This document shows positions 36,416-48,514 of a stretch of DNA of 64,000 nucleotides, piece by piece. The translations under genes were made by a program, and so were the position numbers. The stretch covers positions 172,602,501 to 172,666,500 of the forward strand of contig NC_060208.1 in assembly GCF_021130785.1 (NCBI RefSeq). The letters run 5' to 3'. The stretch comes from Homalodisca vitripennis. Lineage: Eukaryota; Arthropoda; Insecta; Hemiptera; Cicadellidae. Positions within the stretch are counted from its first letter, which is position 1. The number at the start of each line of letters is the position of its first letter. Under the pieces are notes generated by a model. That model was not told the origin of the DNA. It saw nothing but the letters and a program-made list of their open reading frames with translations, and ran no database searches.

Positions 36416-37970
36416 AACAGTTAGTTTGTGAAATAAATTTTTTAAATTTTTAGGACAGAGCTGTTCATTGTCTTTTACCCGCTATCATTGTAGCATGAGA
36501 ATACAATGAAATTATGTATCTAATGTACATATTATGTATACACCATAGCTTCTTATTTTATTGATACTACGAAGTATAAGGAACAATTAAATGTACATTT
36601 AAGTTAAACTAACATATAGTTTTGTTGAAGCAAAATAAATTGCATAATTAACTGTTGGTATCGATTTTGCGGAATTTAACATCAAATATATGATTGGCTG
36701 CCATTTTGAAACGGGTAAGGATAATTTGTTCATATTTTTTTCTCAAATGGGCATAAAAAAAGGCCAACACAACTGCAAGGTATTATAACTTTATCTTTAC
36801 TGGTATAAAAGATATAACTTTTTTTGGTAAAAATCACATACAGACAGATAGACGGAAAACTAAAAGTTTTAGGACATACCTCCATATGAAGTTTTTTGCT
36901 CATTTTCACATCTAGAACAAAATACCACAATATTGGAACAACTTTAGGAAACACGCTGTATGTGAACTGGACAGTCTAAAGAGACGATCAGCTCTCTGAC
37001 AATCCGTCCTTTTTGAGACAACCCACGACCCTATAAGCAGAATATACGACACAGGATGTGGCGAAAATGATCCAAAGCCAGTAGTCATCCGTCTCTCCAG
37101 TAATGAAATAATAATTACGAAACCTGTGGATGTTCATTGTAATTATTTGCATGTGTTGGTTTAACTCATTTTAGGATAGGCTATAAGAATAAAACTACAA
37201 CACATTTTTAAATACAGAATCTGAATGTGAATTTTAAAACGGAAGAGGTTGCAATACAAAAATACCATAGTTATTTTTTTGAATAAACATATATGTTAAG
37301 ATTAATTAATCATTAGTAACCTGAAAATCAGCCGATAAATCTTAACTTATTTGTTATTAATTAAATTGTATAAAATGAAAATGGTGAGAGTATAAAATTA
37401 TAATTGATTACACTTTGGGCGTAAAAAGAAACTGTTAAATGTATTTGTATTGATTTTTAAGAAATATCCATTATTGCAACAAATACATTATTAAAGTGAA
37501 CTAATATTTTAACTTCATTTGTCTCAAACCAATGTGTGTACACTACTGCCAGCTTTGAAATTGTTAAATTTGGTTGTAGAATATGAATGTATCTAAATTA
37601 TAATTATTGTTAATAAAAGTTATAAGAAAATAATTTATAGTAAGAATTACTTATGAATATAAAAATCAAGTTTACTGCATAAGTAGACACAGCACACTTG
37701 TTAGCATATTTTAGCATTAATTAACTAATTTAAAAATATTTATTTATGCATTTTTTGATCTGATATAGTAGCAAAGTAGCGTAGTAATGACCCAGTTCTA
37801 GTAATCAGAATGGAAACTAGCCTGCTTCGTATTGGAACCTCCGGTCTGCAAAACACAAAATATTGATGGAGCCCTTAATTTTTAGTGACTATTGTTATTA
37901 TTTGGTGGCTACTGTTTATATAGCCATTTATTGTTTAAACAGAATAACAAGCTAAGGAAAGGACGACAGA
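36416..37970. other. Unassigned AT-rich spacer
   Basis: No supported feature. 36840-36860 has a short ACAGACAGATAGACGG run like those in R1, but the flanks do not match well. Confidence 0.45.
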
Positions 37971-38190
37971 TATTCAGGATGGGTATGGTTGGTGGTAGGG
38001 GCCGCTTCCTGTCAAGATCCCATGAGGTGGGAAAGCAGCCTCTATATCTCAGTCATGTCACCATGGGTAGCTCTTTTCCACCCTCTTCCAGACAAAGTGG
38101 GCAGGGGAAAGTACTCCCTCGTGTTTAGGCTAACAACAGCCTTTATCAGTAACAGCGTTCCACCCACTCTAACAGTCCTCTTCCTTATAT
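37971..38190. repeat. R2 GC-richer dispersed repeat, copy 2
   Basis: 'ggatgggta.ggtt.g', 'cgc.tcct.tc.agatc', 'cccactctaacagtcctc'. It is a shorter form of the repeat at 38701-39110 and ends in a small (AT)n run. Overlapping 78-codon plus-strand frames here reflect the local GC-richness. Confidence 0.65.
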
Positions 38191-38459
38191 ATATATATAT
38201 TGATGTTGTTTTACCCATACAGTAAACTCATTTTTTTAAACTTAATAAAATAAAATTATGAAAGATTATGCTAACGATGATATTATAAAAGCTACATATA
38301 TTTCAATCTTCCCTTTAGCATTTATGTGAATTTTAGCAAACAGCTTACTTATAACACTTTACGAAATAACAAATACTCTGATGCAAGTGGAAAGAGGAAC
38401 TGATTCGGCCTACTACCGGCAAGACTAAAATACCACAAAAGCAGTATATTTATTTTATT

Positions 38460-38580
38460 CTAGCTTAGTGCACACTACATAGCCCTACACCTAACTTAAC
38501 TACATAGCCTAACTTAACTTTACACTACATAGCCTATTTCTCAATATAACATGTAACGTAACGTAATATAATAAAACACT
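38460..38580. repeat. Short local repeats
   Basis: 'cacactacatagcc' and 'cctaacttaact' each occur two or more times in about 90 bp. Confidence 0.6.
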
Positions 38581-38700
38581 AAATATCTAGACACCAACAA
38601 GTTATTATTAAATAATTGTTTTTTTGTTGTTGTTCTCTTAGGACAAGAAACTTATAAATTACACTTAGTCCTGTGAGAACTTTCGCGCTGCTTCCGGAAT

Positions 38701-39110
38701 GACAGGATATTAAGGATGGGTAAGGTTAGGGAGTAGGGACCGCCTCCTATCGAGATCATGAGGAAGAATTAAGGCACTACATCTCACGTCTCCCAGGAAA
38801 AAGGGGACGCCAGCACTGAACCAGCCTCTCTAGTCAAAGTAGACATGGGGTGGCACACCCTTGTTGAGGATAGCAAGAACCTCTGAGGTTAGAGAACAAA
38901 CCCCACCAACTCCAACAGTCATCCCCCACAGTAGACTAGACCTATCGAATTGCTCATGAATGCCAGAATCTCGACATTTGCGGTTAGTGATTTGCCGCTC
39001 CTGGACATCCATAAGGTTGCCCATATTTAAGTGGCACATCGGTTTTTGCTGTGCCCAGTGGTGGGTTCAACTGGAAGGTATAAACCAGCCAGAAGTGATC
39101 CCTGCTGGGT
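38701..39110. repeat. R2 GC-richer dispersed repeat, copy 3
   Basis: The fullest R2 copy. It starts 'ggatgggtaaggttagggag', has 'actccaacagtcatccccca' in the middle and ends 'cagccagaagtgatccctg'. The minus strand has a 69-codon open frame over the core. Confidence 0.7.
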
Positions 39111-39272
39111 ATAAATAATCGTTAGCGCAATACAAACCATGCAGCTCTGTGTACTCTTTACTTCATAACTGTTAAGTTAACTTAATAATGTATACAAACA
39201 TCAGGTGCCATTTAATATCTAATTCTCATTAAATATAAATTATCGTATATTTTAAATAAGAGGTGTTTAGTG

Positions 39273-39710
39273 AACTACATTCATTAACCGAAAGCATTTG
39301 TTCTGTATCCGATAACGCTGCACATTGTCTTAGCATTACAATAGTGTAATCGACTGTAGTAATCAATAACAGATGCCGATATTTACAATAACCCAATATT
39401 TATCCATAATCACGCAAAAAATCTGTTGTTTTGATACTTTACTGCGCGTTTCCATTACATTCATCAGCGAGATGGTTTTTGTTCCGAGCAAATCTCGCGA
39501 TGTTCATTTAGCGCAACCGTGACGAACGAATGAACGATCAGTTTTAATAAACAAGTGTAGCTGCAGTGTTATTTCAAATCGAGTGTTTACATTTGATTTG
39601 TAGCATTTAAAGGAACGTTTTAACACCAATAAACACCCTATACATTATGTGTGAGATTTATAATGTTTTCATACGATTAAATCTAAGCTATTAGTTCAAG
39701 ATACGGAATT
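39273..39710 (+). repeat. R3 dispersed repeat, copy 1
   Basis: Aligns collinearly with 51400-51840 at roughly 80-85% by eye. The best-conserved part surrounds GCGAGAT (39467-39473) and its inverted partner ATCTCGC (39492-39498), followed by 'gcgcaaccgtgacgaacgaa' and 'aataaacaagtgtagctgca'. Confidence 0.85.
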
Positions 39711-40168
39711 CATGAAATTCAAATCAAAGACATGAGTTATAAACAAAATAAAACATTAAAACATAAATCAAAAGGTATCCATGTAATTTTTAAGTTTCTA
39801 GGGTTGTTTCTTACATGAAACACATTCATACTATACACAGAAAAAATAGCAATTTTGTTATTGAACACGTAAAGCCTTATAAAGATATTCATATTTTTTT
39901 AAAGCTAATTAGTTACGATATATAAATTTAAAGGTTAATAAGATATAGAAAGGTAGCCACTTTAATATATTTTAAATTCTTAATGCTACATTTTAGAGGT
40001 GTTATTTGTCATTACCTTTAATTCAACAATTTTAGTTAACAATGTAGGTATGTATATCAACAAGTAAAGAAAACCATGACAATGCTTTTATTCGCTGAAG
40101 ATAAAATTAATAAAAACTAAATTTCCATTGAAGCTTTGATCACATTCATCAATAAGTTCCTTACTTAT

Positions 40169-40505
40169 TGGCCTGAGTGTTAGGGAAGCCCATTACTTGA
40201 GCGGCTGCAAAAATTTCAAGTCTGTTATTCGTAAATCGGATCAATATTTCTAAAAAAAAACTAGACTATAGACGAAGTTTTATATACAGATGCGCCTTTA
40301 GCTATATATAAACAGCATTGAGTTCAATTATGGTGCATTTTAACTTTTGTGATTTTGCGGAGCGTTAGCGAACATTTTTACACTGGTTTTATGAATAACC
40401 ATTATGGCTATGAAAAAATTGCGGAATAAATGAATTCGTAATGAAACTGAGAACAACCGCATGGTATTTTAACATGTGACACAGTGGAATATGTGGAACA
40501 CCTAA
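40169..40505 (+). repeat. R1 dispersed repeat
   Basis: Starts 'gcctgagtgttagggaa', has 'ggctgcaaaaatttcaagtc', then 'ttgagttcaattatggtgca', a second 'ggagcgttagcgaac', 'accattatggc', and ends 'ttttaacatgtgacac'. Confidence 0.7.
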
Positions 40506-40939
40506 CGTCATGGTGTACTAAACTATATATGTTTATGAAATTTAAAACATGCTAGTCAATTATTATGTTAACGCTAGACCAAACAAGAAATAGACACAGA
40601 ATTTTCAGTCCTCCAGTAGAAGAGGCCCCACTCGCATAAGCCAAAAAGCGTTAGCTATCCTTTGATACTTGTTACTGTGTTATAAAAGATCGGATACTCG
40701 CGATCCTCTCTAAGGAAATATGTTACTTAATCGTAAACTAATACTGATTACAATTTTAATACAATTGAATAAACCAGTTACGCAATTTAAATACAGTAAT
40801 GTACTTGATGCCCAGTTTTATTGTACAAAACTAGTGGGAGGGATATGCACTGTTAATGGCCATGGTTTAATAATAAACACTAATGCTGAAATAATAGTAT
40901 TTTGTCTTTGTATTATGAGTTATGTATGAAATGTTGTAT

Positions 40940-41445
40940 TGTTGGTTGATAGGGAAATGTATGTGTGGGTGTAGAAAATTGTACAATGGATAGTATTTGT
41001 TTAAAATAGATGTAGACATAATGAGGATTATAATTTATAATTTATTTTATATAATTAGTGTATGGGTGATTTATCTGTTTATCTTGCAAGTATGAATCTG
41101 AATGAATTTTGTTGGAAAGAGGGTTTTAGGATTATGTTATAATATTTGAAGGTGTATAATTGTTGTTCTATCACTGCTAGTTCTTTTATTTGTATGAATT
41201 ATGTACAAAACAGGCTTTGCCTTGGAGGCCAATACTTTGTTTCTCAGTATATGTATGTATGTATGTGTGGCATGAATGTTAATGTGTCAAGGTCAGCCAG
41301 TACTGATATACCCTGTAATCGCGTACTATGCAGAAGATTATTTTGCTATGTATGTGGTTTGCAGTTATATTTGTTGTATATTTGTATTGAATATGTTGTA
41401 ATGTGTGCATATTTATGAGAAATAAAGTTTATTCAATTCGATTCT
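40940..41445 (+). mobile_element. Possible retroelement 3' tail
   Basis: A GT-rich stretch, 'caggctttgccttggaggcc', and near its end AATAAA (41421) followed by 'gtttattcaattcgattc'. This resembles the 3' untranslated end of some insect LINEs, but no reverse-transcriptase remnant is attached and no second copy is in the window. A 90-codon frame inside it is low in information. Confidence 0.3.
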
Positions 41446-42240
41446 ATATACCTCATAAAATCAAGTACAACATAGATTAGACTCCATTTTGTAATTCGAC
41501 TCGATTAAAAATTTAATTGGACGTATTTTGTGACAGTTTTTTAGATTTAAAAACTCTTTATTATTCAAATGCAGTTTATAATCTAACAAATTTGAATAAA
41601 TCGAATCATTTTTCTAATCCCGTTTAAATACTTTATAAAAAGTCTGTTTTATTCTGATGTTTGGAGGGTGCAAGACAAGGTTTTTGTCGATAACATTAGG
41701 TAGTTTTTCTAAAAGTTAAGAAAAAATCCTCAGCTATAAATGTCAAAAATGTGTTAAATTATTCCAACATAACTTACGTAATAATTTATTCATTACTTTT
41801 AAATCAGAAAGTATTTTAAAAATGTATAAAATTTGTCCGTTTTGCAACGCATTTTTTTAATAACTACCACTCTAATCTGAGCAAAATATAGAGACTACAT
41901 GCATTTAGTGCTTATTAAATAGGAAATACATTAGGGTTCATGATGACAGAGTTTTATCTTTTTGCACCGTAGTTTTGGCCCAAGATAAGTTACAGTGATC
42001 TTACTTTGTTACATTCTCAGCTTATAAATAATTGCTAGAATTACATTTGTTTTGGGGAACTTCCTCAACATCTCCTAGAGCTCCTTACTCACGTTACGCT
42101 CAGGAGTGTTAATTCAGCGCATGTATTTAGCATCCTCCGTAAAGTCTCCAGATAACCAAATAATTGAAAGCCATTTTACAAACGAATAAGATATTCGCTT
42201 ATTAGTCATAAGTCGACGTTAAAGTAAACAAACAAACTAA
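41446..42240. other. Unassigned spacer
   Basis: No supported feature. Confidence 0.5.
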
Positions 42241-42342
42241 GCGCTCCAGTTCTAAACTAAGAGGAAGGTAAACTAGTGCTAAACTTAACATTCACATTGA
42301 ATCAACCCTTCCCACCACTGCTGCTATACGAACGTTATTTCA
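42241..42342 (+). repeat. R4 dispersed repeat, copy 3
   Basis: 'actaagaggaaggtaaact', 'gctaaacttaacattcacat', 'tgaatcaacccttcccacca'. Confidence 0.6.
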
Positions 42343-42511
42343 CCATACATAGAGAACGTGTCTAAAACATCCTTGTGCACTCAGTTGTGCACCTGAAGAG
42401 ACAAAAAATCTCTCCATATATATTACACTATATGTTTTAGTCTGATGTTGAAACTATGTAAGCGGTTATTTGAGCTTCTTAGTCACCGCCTTTTTTCAGT
42501 CAATATATAGA

Positions 42512-42630
42512 TATTCCAGGAGTCAAGTCTAAGACAGCGTGAGATTCTAAACGCTGCACTAAGAGGAAAGTAAGTCAACATTCACATTTAATCAATCCTT
42601 TCCACCAGAGCTACATTATGTGTAGTAAAA
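42512..42630 (+). repeat. R4 dispersed repeat, copy 4
   Basis: 'ccaggagtcaagtct', 'gacagcgtgagattctaaac', 'gctgcactaagaggaaagt', 'attcacatttaatcaatcc'. It lies about 270 bp after copy 3 in the same direction, so a local tandem arrangement is possible. Confidence 0.6.
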
Positions 42631-42837
42631 TTTAATCATAAACGCTTACAAAATAGTTGGATGTTAATCGGGATTTAAAGTTTAAAAAGGAATGCCATTG
42701 CAAGATTATTGACATAAACCATAATTAAGAAAAGAGAAGAGTTGCACCGTACTAATAAAGTATAATTTTTGAGAACTTAGTATCTCGGACACAGATGAAG
42801 TATTCATAACGTTGACGCGCTATGGAAGGTAATAAGA

Positions 42838-43075
42838 AAGGTGATGCTGTGTGTACGATTAGCAAGCAAACCAAAGCATCATGTTCCATTGGACTGCAAT
42901 CAAATGGATAAAGCCGATTAAATCGTAGTCTATGTACGGTTAACTTCACCCTACAGCAAATGCTTGGTCAGCCACAACTGTGGCGTAACTCTGATGAACA
43001 TTAGACGATAATGTGGTTTTATTGTCTGAGTGGTATGATTGCCGATTAAATATTGATATTTTATCGCAATATGAA
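42838..43075 (+). repeat. R5 dispersed repeat, plus copy
   Basis: Inverted partner of 31072-31285. The minus-strand 65-codon frame 42752-42949 lies in it and is not called a gene. Confidence 0.8.
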
Positions 43076-43980
43076 ATTGTTACGGCGATAGAGGTGGGTA
43101 AAAATATTTTGGAAATATCCGTTCAGTTTCCGGCACAGTGGAGACTGTTAACGAGAATATTCTAAACATTACATTATATACCACCAAAGATAATCATACA
43201 AATGTCTGAAAACTGATTTAAAACAATCACAGAAACAATAGTCTAGTCTATGCTTAATTCCTTTTATTATTATTATATTATTGTCTAATTACTAACGTAT
43301 TACTAATGAAAACTAATCAATACTAATACGATCGATAACAGTACACAAATCAAACTAATTTATCAGACAGAAAGTTTATAAATTAACTGGCATACAAATT
43401 TTCGTATGCAATTAAATACAGCAATAATGTATTTTGATGGTGGTGAAGCCGTAAATTACTGTTATGTGTGACTGGTGATTAATTTTTGTCGACTGGTGAA
43501 GGAAGTTAAGGAACAACCCTTTTATGTCAGATTCAACCGAGAACGTAGTCTCTGAAACTGTACTCTTGAGAGCTATTGTAATGTCCGTCTCTCGCCTCTC
43601 GAGCACACTATGTTCTACTGACAAATAGTCGCACATGTCTCTTCCTTTGTCGGGCGTTGATTTAGGGTTAATTTAGTGTTTAAGTAGAATTTAAATATTA
43701 AAATTAAGAGATTGCACCTTCACCCATCTTAAATTGTTTGAAAAAATATGCCCTGCTTATGTTTTATAGTTAAAATCATCAAATTACGCAAAAAGAGTTA
43801 TGCTGACTAATTTAGCCCACTGTATAATGCAGTTAATTGTATAGTAAAACTGAATACGCGGACAGACTTTGATTATCGCCGAGTCTAACTCGCATCATGA
43901 GCATAACTGCCTAAACTTGTTTATTAATATTTATTGTGCAAGTCACTTCTGCCGTATACGAACGCTTAAACTTTTCTACT
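43076..43980. other. Unassigned spacer
   Basis: No supported feature. The minus-strand frame 43412-43636 shows no recognised domain. Confidence 0.45.
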
Positions 43981-44042
43981 AATTATTATCACTAGTATAT
44001 GAATACAACATTTTCCAATATTACTTTTGTATTGCGCAAGGC
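43981..44042 (+). repeat. 62-bp inverted repeat, left arm
   Basis: Reverse complement of 45358-45419 with five mismatches in 62 bases. Its inner end is TATTGCGCAAGGC. Confidence 0.95.
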
Positions 44043-44099
44043 CTTTCGAAATCAAAGATTCCATCTTCAGATTTCATTCAAAGATTTCATTTTCTTCTT

Positions 44100-45072
44100 G
44101 ACTTTACTACGGCTCCCAAATTAAAACTAAATGATCAAGAGCTAGAATACTCTGAGAAAGTTAAAAATCTAGGACTTATTATTGACAAACACTTGAGATG
44201 GACTGAACAGGCTTCTTTGACATGTAATAGGGTCTTTGCCGGTGTTCACTGCCTTAAGCGGCTGGCTTCATATCTACCACAGCAAGTTAAAATAATGCTG
44301 ATAAAGACTCTTGTACTGCCTCAATTCAACTACTGTGACATAGTCATTAATGACATGACTGTGGAGCTTTCAAATAGACTCCAGCGTGCTCAGAACTTTT
44401 GCATTAGGTTCATTTTCAATCTCAGACGTGATGATCACGTAACGCCCTACTTCAATCAATTATCTATCTTAAAATTAAAGGACCTTCGAGACTATCACTC
44501 ACTCATTCTGTTGCACGCTCTTTTAAATACAAATTGTCCTAGTTATCTTTCAAACAACTTTCGATTTATGTCTGAAATAAGTGAAAGAAGTACAAGGAGG
44601 GGTACATCCTTATTATCTATCCCAATTCATCGAACAACTACCTTTAGCAAATCGTTTACAGTTTCTGCCTGTCGATTGTGGAATGCTTTACCCGTGAACA
44701 TCAGAGCCATCGATAAGCGCGCTCGCTTTGGGGCGGAGGTCAGGGCCTTGATGCTGGGGGCTCAGGGGGTATAGCGATTGGCGGCTTTGGTGTGCGGTAC
44801 TTAGGGCAATTGCATGCAAGTTGAATGAATGCGAGTGTGTGTCTTGCGATATTATTGTAAATTTGTATATAGTTACACTAATTATTGATGATTTTTTTAT
44901 TTTAAGATTCATTTAATATCTAGTGTAAATAAATAGACTAAGTTTTAGTTATAAATATATTCATATATATATATGTTAGTTTAATTTTTATGAGGTTAAG
45001 TGGTAGAGAGGACTTTATAGTCCTAACTTCGCCTCTAATAAAGTCATTTTTCATTTCATTTCATTTCATTTT
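44100..45072 (+). mobile_element. LINE (CR1/L2/Jockey-like), 5'-truncated
   Basis: Consists of the C-terminal part of the reverse-transcriptase protein (44106-44774), about 220 bp of untranslated sequence, a compact inverted repeat around 'gactttatagtc', an AATAAAG signal and a tail of CATTT units (about 45049-45072). The 5' part is missing, the normal result of incomplete target-primed reverse transcription. Two other fragments in the window (10016-10105, 15692-15790) end the same way on the opposite strand. Confidence 0.85.
44106..44774 (+). pseudogene. LINE reverse-transcriptase C-terminal fragment
   Basis: The longest real coding stretch in the window, about 220 codons without a stop. 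In-frame sequence upstream of 44193 includes KNLGLIIDKHLRW, so the frame begins at the LINE truncation and not at a start codon. Key segments are GLIID (just after the catalytic core in the family), LVLPQFNYCD, LQRAQNFCIRF, LRRDDHVTPY, PIHRTTTFSKSF and LWNALPVNIR. This LGxxxD...LxYC...RRxxH...LWNxLP order is typical of CR1/L2/Jockey-type LINEs. The endonuclease and the catalytic YxDD region are absent, so it has no activity. The intact frame suggests a fairly recent insertion. Confidence 0.9.
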
Positions 45073-45357
45073 AGACACTTCACAAATAAACAAATATTTA
45101 CATGTTGTAAATAATAGATTTTATAATAATATATGGTAAAATATTTGGAAATATTATTAGCCAGTATAAAATATTTAAACAGAGTTACATTATAATTTTA
45201 TTATAAATTGAGATGAGAGTAGACTTGAATTTTGAATAGTTCCGTCTTCATTATTGATAGGTTTTTCTTGATTTTTGTTAATTTAAAATATTTTCCAAGC
45301 ATGCAAGTGTATTGTGTTAGTGACTTCTTTCAATAATCGAATCATTAATTCCGGAAC

Positions 45358-45419
45358 GCCTTGCGCAATACAAAAGTAATTTTGGAAAATGATGCATTCA
45401 TTTACTAGTGGTAATAATT
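45358..45419 (-). repeat. 62-bp inverted repeat, right arm
   Basis: Partner of 43981-44042. Together they bracket the LINE fragment, consistent with a LINE landing inside an older hairpin-type element. Confidence 0.95.
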
Positions 45420-47053
45420 CAAACTTATTTCTAATGCTCCAAGATTCTTCATTTAATGCTAATATTTAAACGTATTTAAACATCATTTCGACATAATAGT
45501 ACAAGTACTGTGGTTAGTACTTCATTCATTGCGCAACAAAGTTTTTTGTGGCTAAAATAAAAAATGCATGCCAGATCAAATGTATACATGTAATTAGCAA
45601 CGATTGGTAACTATATTAATTGTATTGAGACCGATCCATTTACCTGTTAATACCTAAATACTAATTGATAAAGTTTAGGCTGTAGCAAGGGCATTTTGTA
45701 GTTGTGCTGTCTTAAAATTTAGTTTGTAATTCATTACAAATTTTAATTTTTAACATATTTACACCATAATTAGCCGTACATTACAACCGTTAAACTTATT
45801 TACTGGACGATTTTATGATGTAGGTGCCAAAATTGTCATTAACTTTTTTAGCTTTTCCAATATTCATTAAAACGATCCGTCATCTTGAAATAAACAGTAA
45901 AATGATAATATAATGTTATTTTTCTCTTCATTTTATATTTGAAGAAAAATAATTGCAGCATACAGTCTACTGTCATCTAAAATCAGAAATCAAAACTGAA
46001 AAAAAATAAACACATACACGCAAACCATTAGTTGCATTTAGTTTTTAGTTCTCCTTTGTTCATGGAACAGTTTCCTACATTTTTTGTGTGGAATCTTTTA
46101 ATACATCGTGTATGATAAAAATTAAAGTTGGTAACTACTTTAAAATAATGATAAACTACATTATAAGAGTATGTTTTTATATAATATAATTATGTATAGT
46201 GAATGTACTGTATTATATTGGATTGATTCAACATTATTTTAGAACTGCATCCCAAACTCACTCTCACATTGACACAAATGTTATATATAATGACGAACAA
46301 GTTTATATGTGCATGTTAATCTCTAAACACTATAAAACTCATTCGTCGGTTTTTTGTTTCATAAAAATGCACTTTCATCAATACTAGTCAACAATAAGAG
46401 ATTTCGTTCTGGATTTGCGTATTAGTAAAGTTGTCGTTGGGTACAAACTAGCAATACGTGAAGATATACTTTTGCTCTCTTTCTCAGAAAGCCAATCCAT
46501 GAGTCGAAATTTTATTAAATCTGAAAGTTGTATACTGATATGTTCATGAATAACTCAATTTATCGGAATAAATACTACAGGACGTCCCTGCCTACTTTGC
46601 ATTCAAAGCTGAATCACGGTAGATTCAAGTTGCACGGTCTCCATAACAACTGTCGTGCAGTCGAACTCATTTGAATGTCTACTTCGAACCGCGACGCTCA
46701 CGTTTTTCTTCTCATAGTAACCTTTATGTTATAAAGCTTAAAAGTTGTTTCAATAGCATGTTATTTCTAGCACTTCTTGAGAATTAAAATAAAAGTCAAA
46801 TTTGCAAGTCTTAAAGTATGTGAACAGCGCGTACTAAAACTAAACATTAAATCCAACCAAATATTAAACGTAATCATCAATCTACAAATGAAAAAAATAT
46901 AACCATAAATCAACCTCAAATTATATTCGTTTATTATATTTCACGTTAATTTTATTTGTGACATAATTCTATAGCAATGTCAATCTCAATTTGAGTATTT
47001 ATGGAAATAAACGACTGAACACGTTTGAATGTGTATGGCCTAATCCATTTGAC
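45420..47053. other. Unassigned spacer
   Basis: 1.6 kb of AT-rich DNA without supported features. A slightly GC-richer patch lies at about 46570-46710, with no gene recognised. Confidence 0.45.
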
Positions 47054-47262
47054 CACTTCACGCCGTATAACGATTCAGCTTCTCTGACGGCAGAATGTAT
47101 TCACTACAGTAAATCTAACTCTGCCATATTTCTCTGTTTACCGGCTTACAATTGACATGTATCACGAGAACGACCGCTATTTCCCAGTGTGGATCATATA
47201 CCTACATTTATCGTTGTATGAGAACCTCATGCAGTGCGGAGAAGTCTGTTTACCTCTGATAT
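47054..47262 (+). repeat. R6 dispersed repeat, copy 2
   Basis: Partner of 31762-31972 and older-looking. Confidence 0.65.
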
Positions 47263-47384
47263 CCTCTCAAAGAATAGTGCATGGGTGATTAAAGCTTTGG
47301 AAATTGATGCATTAAAACTGTTCGAACGTTCCATAATTTACATTGTTGCTACCAATATTGCGTTTGATTTTTAACTAAATTTAC

Positions 47385-47733
47385 ATTAAATTCCTCTTTA
47401 CAATATGTCACATTAAACCTCATATGATTGTACTCCCCTTATTTAAAAAATTATTTATTCTGCCATTACCTCGTTACCATGAAGATTACCAATAAGACCA
47501 ATGTAAAAATACTTACTAATGCACAGACAAATTGTATGGAGTAATTTGAACCATCATCGAACTCAGCATTGGTAATATATAAATGAAGTTTCATGCACGA
47601 TTTCAAGTGTATAGGTCAGTTCGATTTCTAGGGAAAATTCTGACAGACAGATAGAGAGAGAGAGAGAGACAAAAATTAAATTATATGTTTACTGCCCCTC
47701 AAGTATATGCTTCGCTAACACTCTGCCAGTTAA
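47385..47733 (-). repeat. R1 dispersed repeat
   Basis: 'tatgtcacattaaacctcat', 'ttgtatggagtaattt', 'aaccatcatcgaactcagc', 'gaagtttcatgcacgatttc', 'aagtgtataggtcagttcga', a GACAGACAGATAGAGAGAG tract, ending 'gcttcgctaacactctgcc'. Confidence 0.75.
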
Positions 47734-47830
47734 TACAATAGCAAGCTATAGCGTTATATTAATGCACTAGATGCATCAATTTTATTTTATTCACATGGTG
47801 ACTTGGACAGGTTCTTGCGAATTATAGACG

Positions 47831-47886
47831 TTTGAATAGTTTTGGCCTAAAAAATATTATAGGCATTGAATAGTTTTGGCCTAAAC
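47831..47886 (+). repeat. Direct duplication of 20 bp
   Basis: TTGAATAGTTTTGGCCTAAA occurs at 47831 and again about 36 bp later. Confidence 0.85.
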
Positions 47887-48223
47887 ATTATCTCCCACAC
47901 TAGCCGTTATTATTGTAGACTAGGAGCCGAGAGTCAATTTTCATTGTACATCAATGTTTCCTTGAAATCAATATTCAATTCCCTTAAGAAAGACATCGAT
48001 CTTCAGTTGCGCAAGTTGTGGTAGAGTTTGAAATAGGGTATTAAACGGGTTAAACATGAAATGATAATCGGTTTTCTTAGACTTTTTTTTCCTTTGCTTG
48101 ATTAAATTAAAAAAAACCGTCAGACACATAAATCAAGCTTGTGGTAACTTCCAGTCTCCTTTTCCGGTTGTCAAAGGTTGATTTTAAGTTTATCGAATTA
48201 AGAAAAACATAATAATAGAAAAA

Positions 48224-48514
48224 CTATCGCTTCATATACATTTCAATTTCACCTATTTCGAATGCGTAGCGCAGCAGATAACTGATTTCGTTCTTTGGAA
48301 AGATTCGTCTACCGATTTCATGAAAAACAAATGAATTCTGTTTGTACAATGTAAGCTGCCTCTCGTCTCCTAGATTATCAGCGATGTGTTCTTGCGAGTA
48401 CTTCACTCGATTTCGCAGTGCTGATCCACGCCCACCTCTCACTGTGACGATGTTCCTTGATTGCACATATGCACTTATAACGAGATATAACTTTCTGTTT
48501 CGACTTTTATATTA
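48224..48514 (-). other. Unrecognised open frame, mixed composition
   Basis: The minus strand is open for about 97 codons (no ATG needed if it is an exon). It ends with the stop at 48224 and carries VTVRGGRGSALRNRV, then HIADNLGDERQL and GRRIFPKNEISYLL. Composition is balanced in charged and hydrophobic residues and the DNA is less AT-rich than nearby, unlike the chance frames here. No domain or family recognised. It could be an exon or a relic of a mobile element. I cannot confirm splice sites. Confidence 0.3.

Noticed and set aside
37892..38225. Two overlapping 78-codon plus-strand frames
   Set aside because: They lie across an R2 copy and its flanks, in different frames over the same bases. 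R2 similarity, not coding, explains the GC-richness.
41146..41418. 90-codon plus-strand frame
   Set aside because: Built from GT-rich simple sequence (TATGTATGTATGTG) in a likely untranslated tail. No domain.
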